The notes under the pieces are model-generated. The model had not been told where the DNA came from and did no database searches. It saw nothing but the letters and a program-made list of their open reading frames with translations. A stretch of 64,000 nucleotides of DNA from Loxodes magnus (Eukaryota > Ciliophora > Karyorelictea > Loxodida > Loxodidae), in assembly GCA_946699065.1 (NCBI GenBank), contig CAMPDV010000914.1, positions 62,001 to 126,000 on the forward strand, read 5' to 3'. The position numbers and the translations under genes are program-made. Position 1 is the stretch's first letter. Each line of letters starts with the position of its first letter. Positions 61,541 through 64,000 of the stretch are shown here, piece after piece.

Positions 61541-62471
61541 ACAGTGAGACTATGGGACGTCAAGACAAGTACCTGTAAGAGCATGAGTGGTCACACACAT
61601 TATGTATCATCTGTGGCTATATCCAGTGATTCAGAGTTCATTGTATCGGAAGTAGAGATAATACGGTGAGACTATGGAACGTCAAGACAGGTACCTGTAA
61701 GACCATGAGTGGTCACACTAGTGTTGTATATGCTGTGGCTATATCCAGTGATTCAGAGTTCATTGTATCGGGAAGTAGAGATAATACGGTGAGACTATGG
61801 GACGTCAAGACAGGTACCTGTAAGACCATGAGTGGTCACACAGATTCTGTATGATCTGTGGCTATATCCAGTGATTCAGAGTTCATCGTATCGGAAAGTA
61901 GAGATAATACGGTGAGACTATGGAACTTCCAAGACAGGTACCTGTAAGACCATGAGTGGTCACACACATTATGTATTATCTGTGGCTATATCCAGTGATT
62001 CAGAGTTCATTGTATCGGGAAGTCATGATAAGACGGTGAGACTATGGGACGTCAAGACAGGTACCTGTAAGACCATGAGTGGTCACACTAGTGTTGTATA
62101 TGCTGTGGCTATATCCAGTGATTCAGAGTTCATTGTATCGGGAAGTAGAGATAAATACGGTGAGACTATGGGACGTCAAGACAGGTACCTGTAAGACCAT
62201 GAGTGGTCACACAGATTCTGTATTATCTGTGGCTATATCCAGTGATTCAGAGTTCATTGTATCGGGAAGTCATGATAAGACGGTGAGACTATGGGACGTC
62301 AAGACAGGTACCTGTAAGACCATGAGTGGTCACACTAGTGTTGTATATGCTGTGGCTATATCCAGTGATTCAGAGTTCATTGTATCGGGAAGTAGAGATA
62401 ATACGGTGAGACTATGGGACGTCAAGACAGGTACCTGTAAGACCATGAGTGGTCACACTAGTTCTGGATGA
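61541..62471 (+). repeat. Decayed, indel-rich stretch
   Basis: The first unit after SYD-TAA has several private framework changes: T18 respelled aca, G27 to S (acaagtacc) and T31 to S (agagcatg). The following units carry a missing G near 61648, an extra C near 61929 and an extra A near 62154. Open pieces are 61666-61854 (ending DSV-TGA), 61952-62194 and 62079-62471 (130 codons, ending SSG-TGA). This is the least homogenised place in the window. Confidence 0.8.
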
Positions 62472-62609
62472 ACTGTGTCTATATCCAGTGATTCAGAGTT
62501 CATCGTATCGGGAAGTCATGATGAGACGGTGAGACTATGGGACGTCAAGACAGGTACCTGTAAGACCATGAGTGGTCACACACATTATGTATTATCTGTG
62601 GCTATATCC

Positions 62610-64000
62610 GAGTGATTCAGAGTTCATTGTATCGGGAAGTCATGATAAGACGGTGAGACTATGGGACGTCAAGACAGGTACCTGTAAGACCATGAGTGGT
62701 CACACACATTATGTATCATCTGTGGCTATATCCAGTGATTCAGAGTTCATTGTATCGGGAAGTAGAGATAATACGGTGAGACTATGGGACGTCAAGACAG
62801 GTACCTGTAAGACCATGAGTGGTCACACAGATTCTGTATTATCTGTGGCTATATCCAGTGATTCAGAGTTCATTGTATCGGGAAGTCATGATAAGACGGT
62901 GAGACTATGGGACGTCAAGACAGGTACCTGTAAGACCATGAGTGGTCACACTAGTGTTGTATATGCTGTGGCTATATCCAGTGATTCAGAGTTCATTGTA
63001 TCGGGAAGTAGAGATAATACGGTGAGACTATGGGACGTCAAGACAGGTACCTGTAAGACCATGAGTGGTCACACTAGTGTTGTATATGCTGTGGCTATAT
63101 CCAGTGATTCAGAGTTCATTGTATCGGGAAGTAGAGATAATACGGTGAGACTATGGGACGTCAAGACAGGTACCTGTAAGACCATGAGTGGTCACACTAG
63201 TGTTGTATATGCTGTGGCTATATCCAGTGATTCAGAGTTCATTGTATCGGGAAGTCATGATGAGACGGTGAGACTATGGGACGTCAAGACAGGTACCTGT
63301 AAGACCATGAGTGGTCACACTAGTGTTGTATATGCTGTGGCTATATCCAGTGATTCAGAGTTCATTGTATCGGGAAGTAGAGATAATACGGTGAGACTAT
63401 GGGACGTCAAGACAGGTACCTGTAAGACCATGAGTGGTCACACACATTATGTATTATCTGTGGCTATATCCAGTGATTCAGAGTTCATTGTATCGGGAAG
63501 TAGAGATAATACGGTGAGACTATGGGACGTCAAGACAGGTACCTGTAAGACCATGAGTGGTCACACTAGTGTTGTATATGCTGTGGCTATATCCAGTGAT
63601 TCAGAGTTCATTGTATCGGGAAGTCATGATAAGACGGTGAGACTATGGGACGTCAAGACAGGTACCTGTAAGACCATGAGTGGTCACACTAGTTATGTAT
63701 CATCTGTGGCTATATCCAGTGATTCAGAGTTCATCGTATCGGGAAGTCATGATGAGACGGTGAGACTATGGGACGTCAAGACAGGTACCTGTAAGACCAT
63801 GAGGGGTCACACTAGTTATGTATATGCTGTGGCTATATCCAGTGATTCAGAGTTCATCGTATCGGGAAGTTATGATTATACGGTGAGACTATGGGACGTC
63901 AAGACAGGTACCTGTAAGACCATGAGTGGTCACACTAGTTATGTATCATCTGTGGCTATATCCAGTGATTCAGAGTTCATCGTATCGGGAAGTCATGATG
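62610..64000 (+). CDS. WD40 array segment open to the window edge (about 463 codons)
   Basis: After an extra G near 62609 (tatccgagtg) the frame is open to the last base. Units: HDK, HYVS-RDN, DSVL-HDK, SVVY-RDN twice, SVVY-HDE with [50 protein letters not shown] and the start of an HD unit. The last three units are the HDY-island block of 6832 and 11600, so the array returns to that class at the right edge. The segment is truncated by the window. Confidence 0.45.

Overview
The whole 64-kb window is one tandem array of a 123-bp unit encoding a 41-residue WD40 repeat on the + strand, about 520 units (64000/123). No unique sequence is visible at either edge, so the window is an internal slice of a longer array. 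Numbering the unit from the V of VAISSDSEF, the framework is almost invariant: the GH dipeptide at 34-35, D16, T18 and W22. Variation is confined mainly to residues 15, 17, 23-25, 37, 38 and 40. By family knowledge these lie on or near the ligand face of a WD40 propeller and resemble the diversified sites of fungal HNWD/NLR WD40 arrays.

Layout. From 1 to about 25.9 kb, units are mostly HDE at 15-17 with DSVL or DSV-TGA at 37-40. This part has about 70 TGA codons at residue 40, about 25 at residue 15, and 29 of the 38 indels. Islands of SYVS/HDY units sit at about 6.5-7.1, 11.5-12.05 and 23.1-25.4 kb, with later ones at 53.98-54.84 and 63.7-64.0 kb. From 25.93 to 52.26 kb, units are RDN with SVVY, GYVL, DYVL or HYVL. 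This part has one indel and carries the longest open segments (up to 1351 codons). It includes a 6888-bp (56-unit) higher-order repeat in two tandem copies and part of a third. From 52.26 kb to the end, RDN and HDK units mix with HDE/HDY blocks, punctuated by a recurrent SSG-TGA marker, and indels return after 59.5 kb.

Main interpretive point. Every recurrent in-frame stop falls on one of the variable residues: TGA at 40 and 15, TAG at 38 and 17, TAA at 17. None falls on the many framework codons one step from a stop. The TGA contexts would read SV-W-SVA and GS-W-DKT if TGA were Trp, both familiar WD40 wording. This suggests TGA, and perhaps TAA/TAG, may be sense codons here, or that a targeted process diversifies those codons. 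A homogenised pseudogene or satellite array is the main alternative. If all three codons were sense, 30522-55400 would be one uninterrupted frame of about 8290 codons (202 WD40 units).

Organism. The array alone cannot identify it. The scale, about 45% GC in the unit, and the HNWD-like pattern suggest a eukaryote, more likely a protist or fungus. If the stops are sense, lineages with UGA=Trp codes would be candidates. No RNA gene, promoter, terminator, mobile element or CRISPR was seen. There is no natural start codon or gene end in the window, so all coding segments below are stop-to-stop or frameshift-delimited pieces of the same array, not demonstrated genes.
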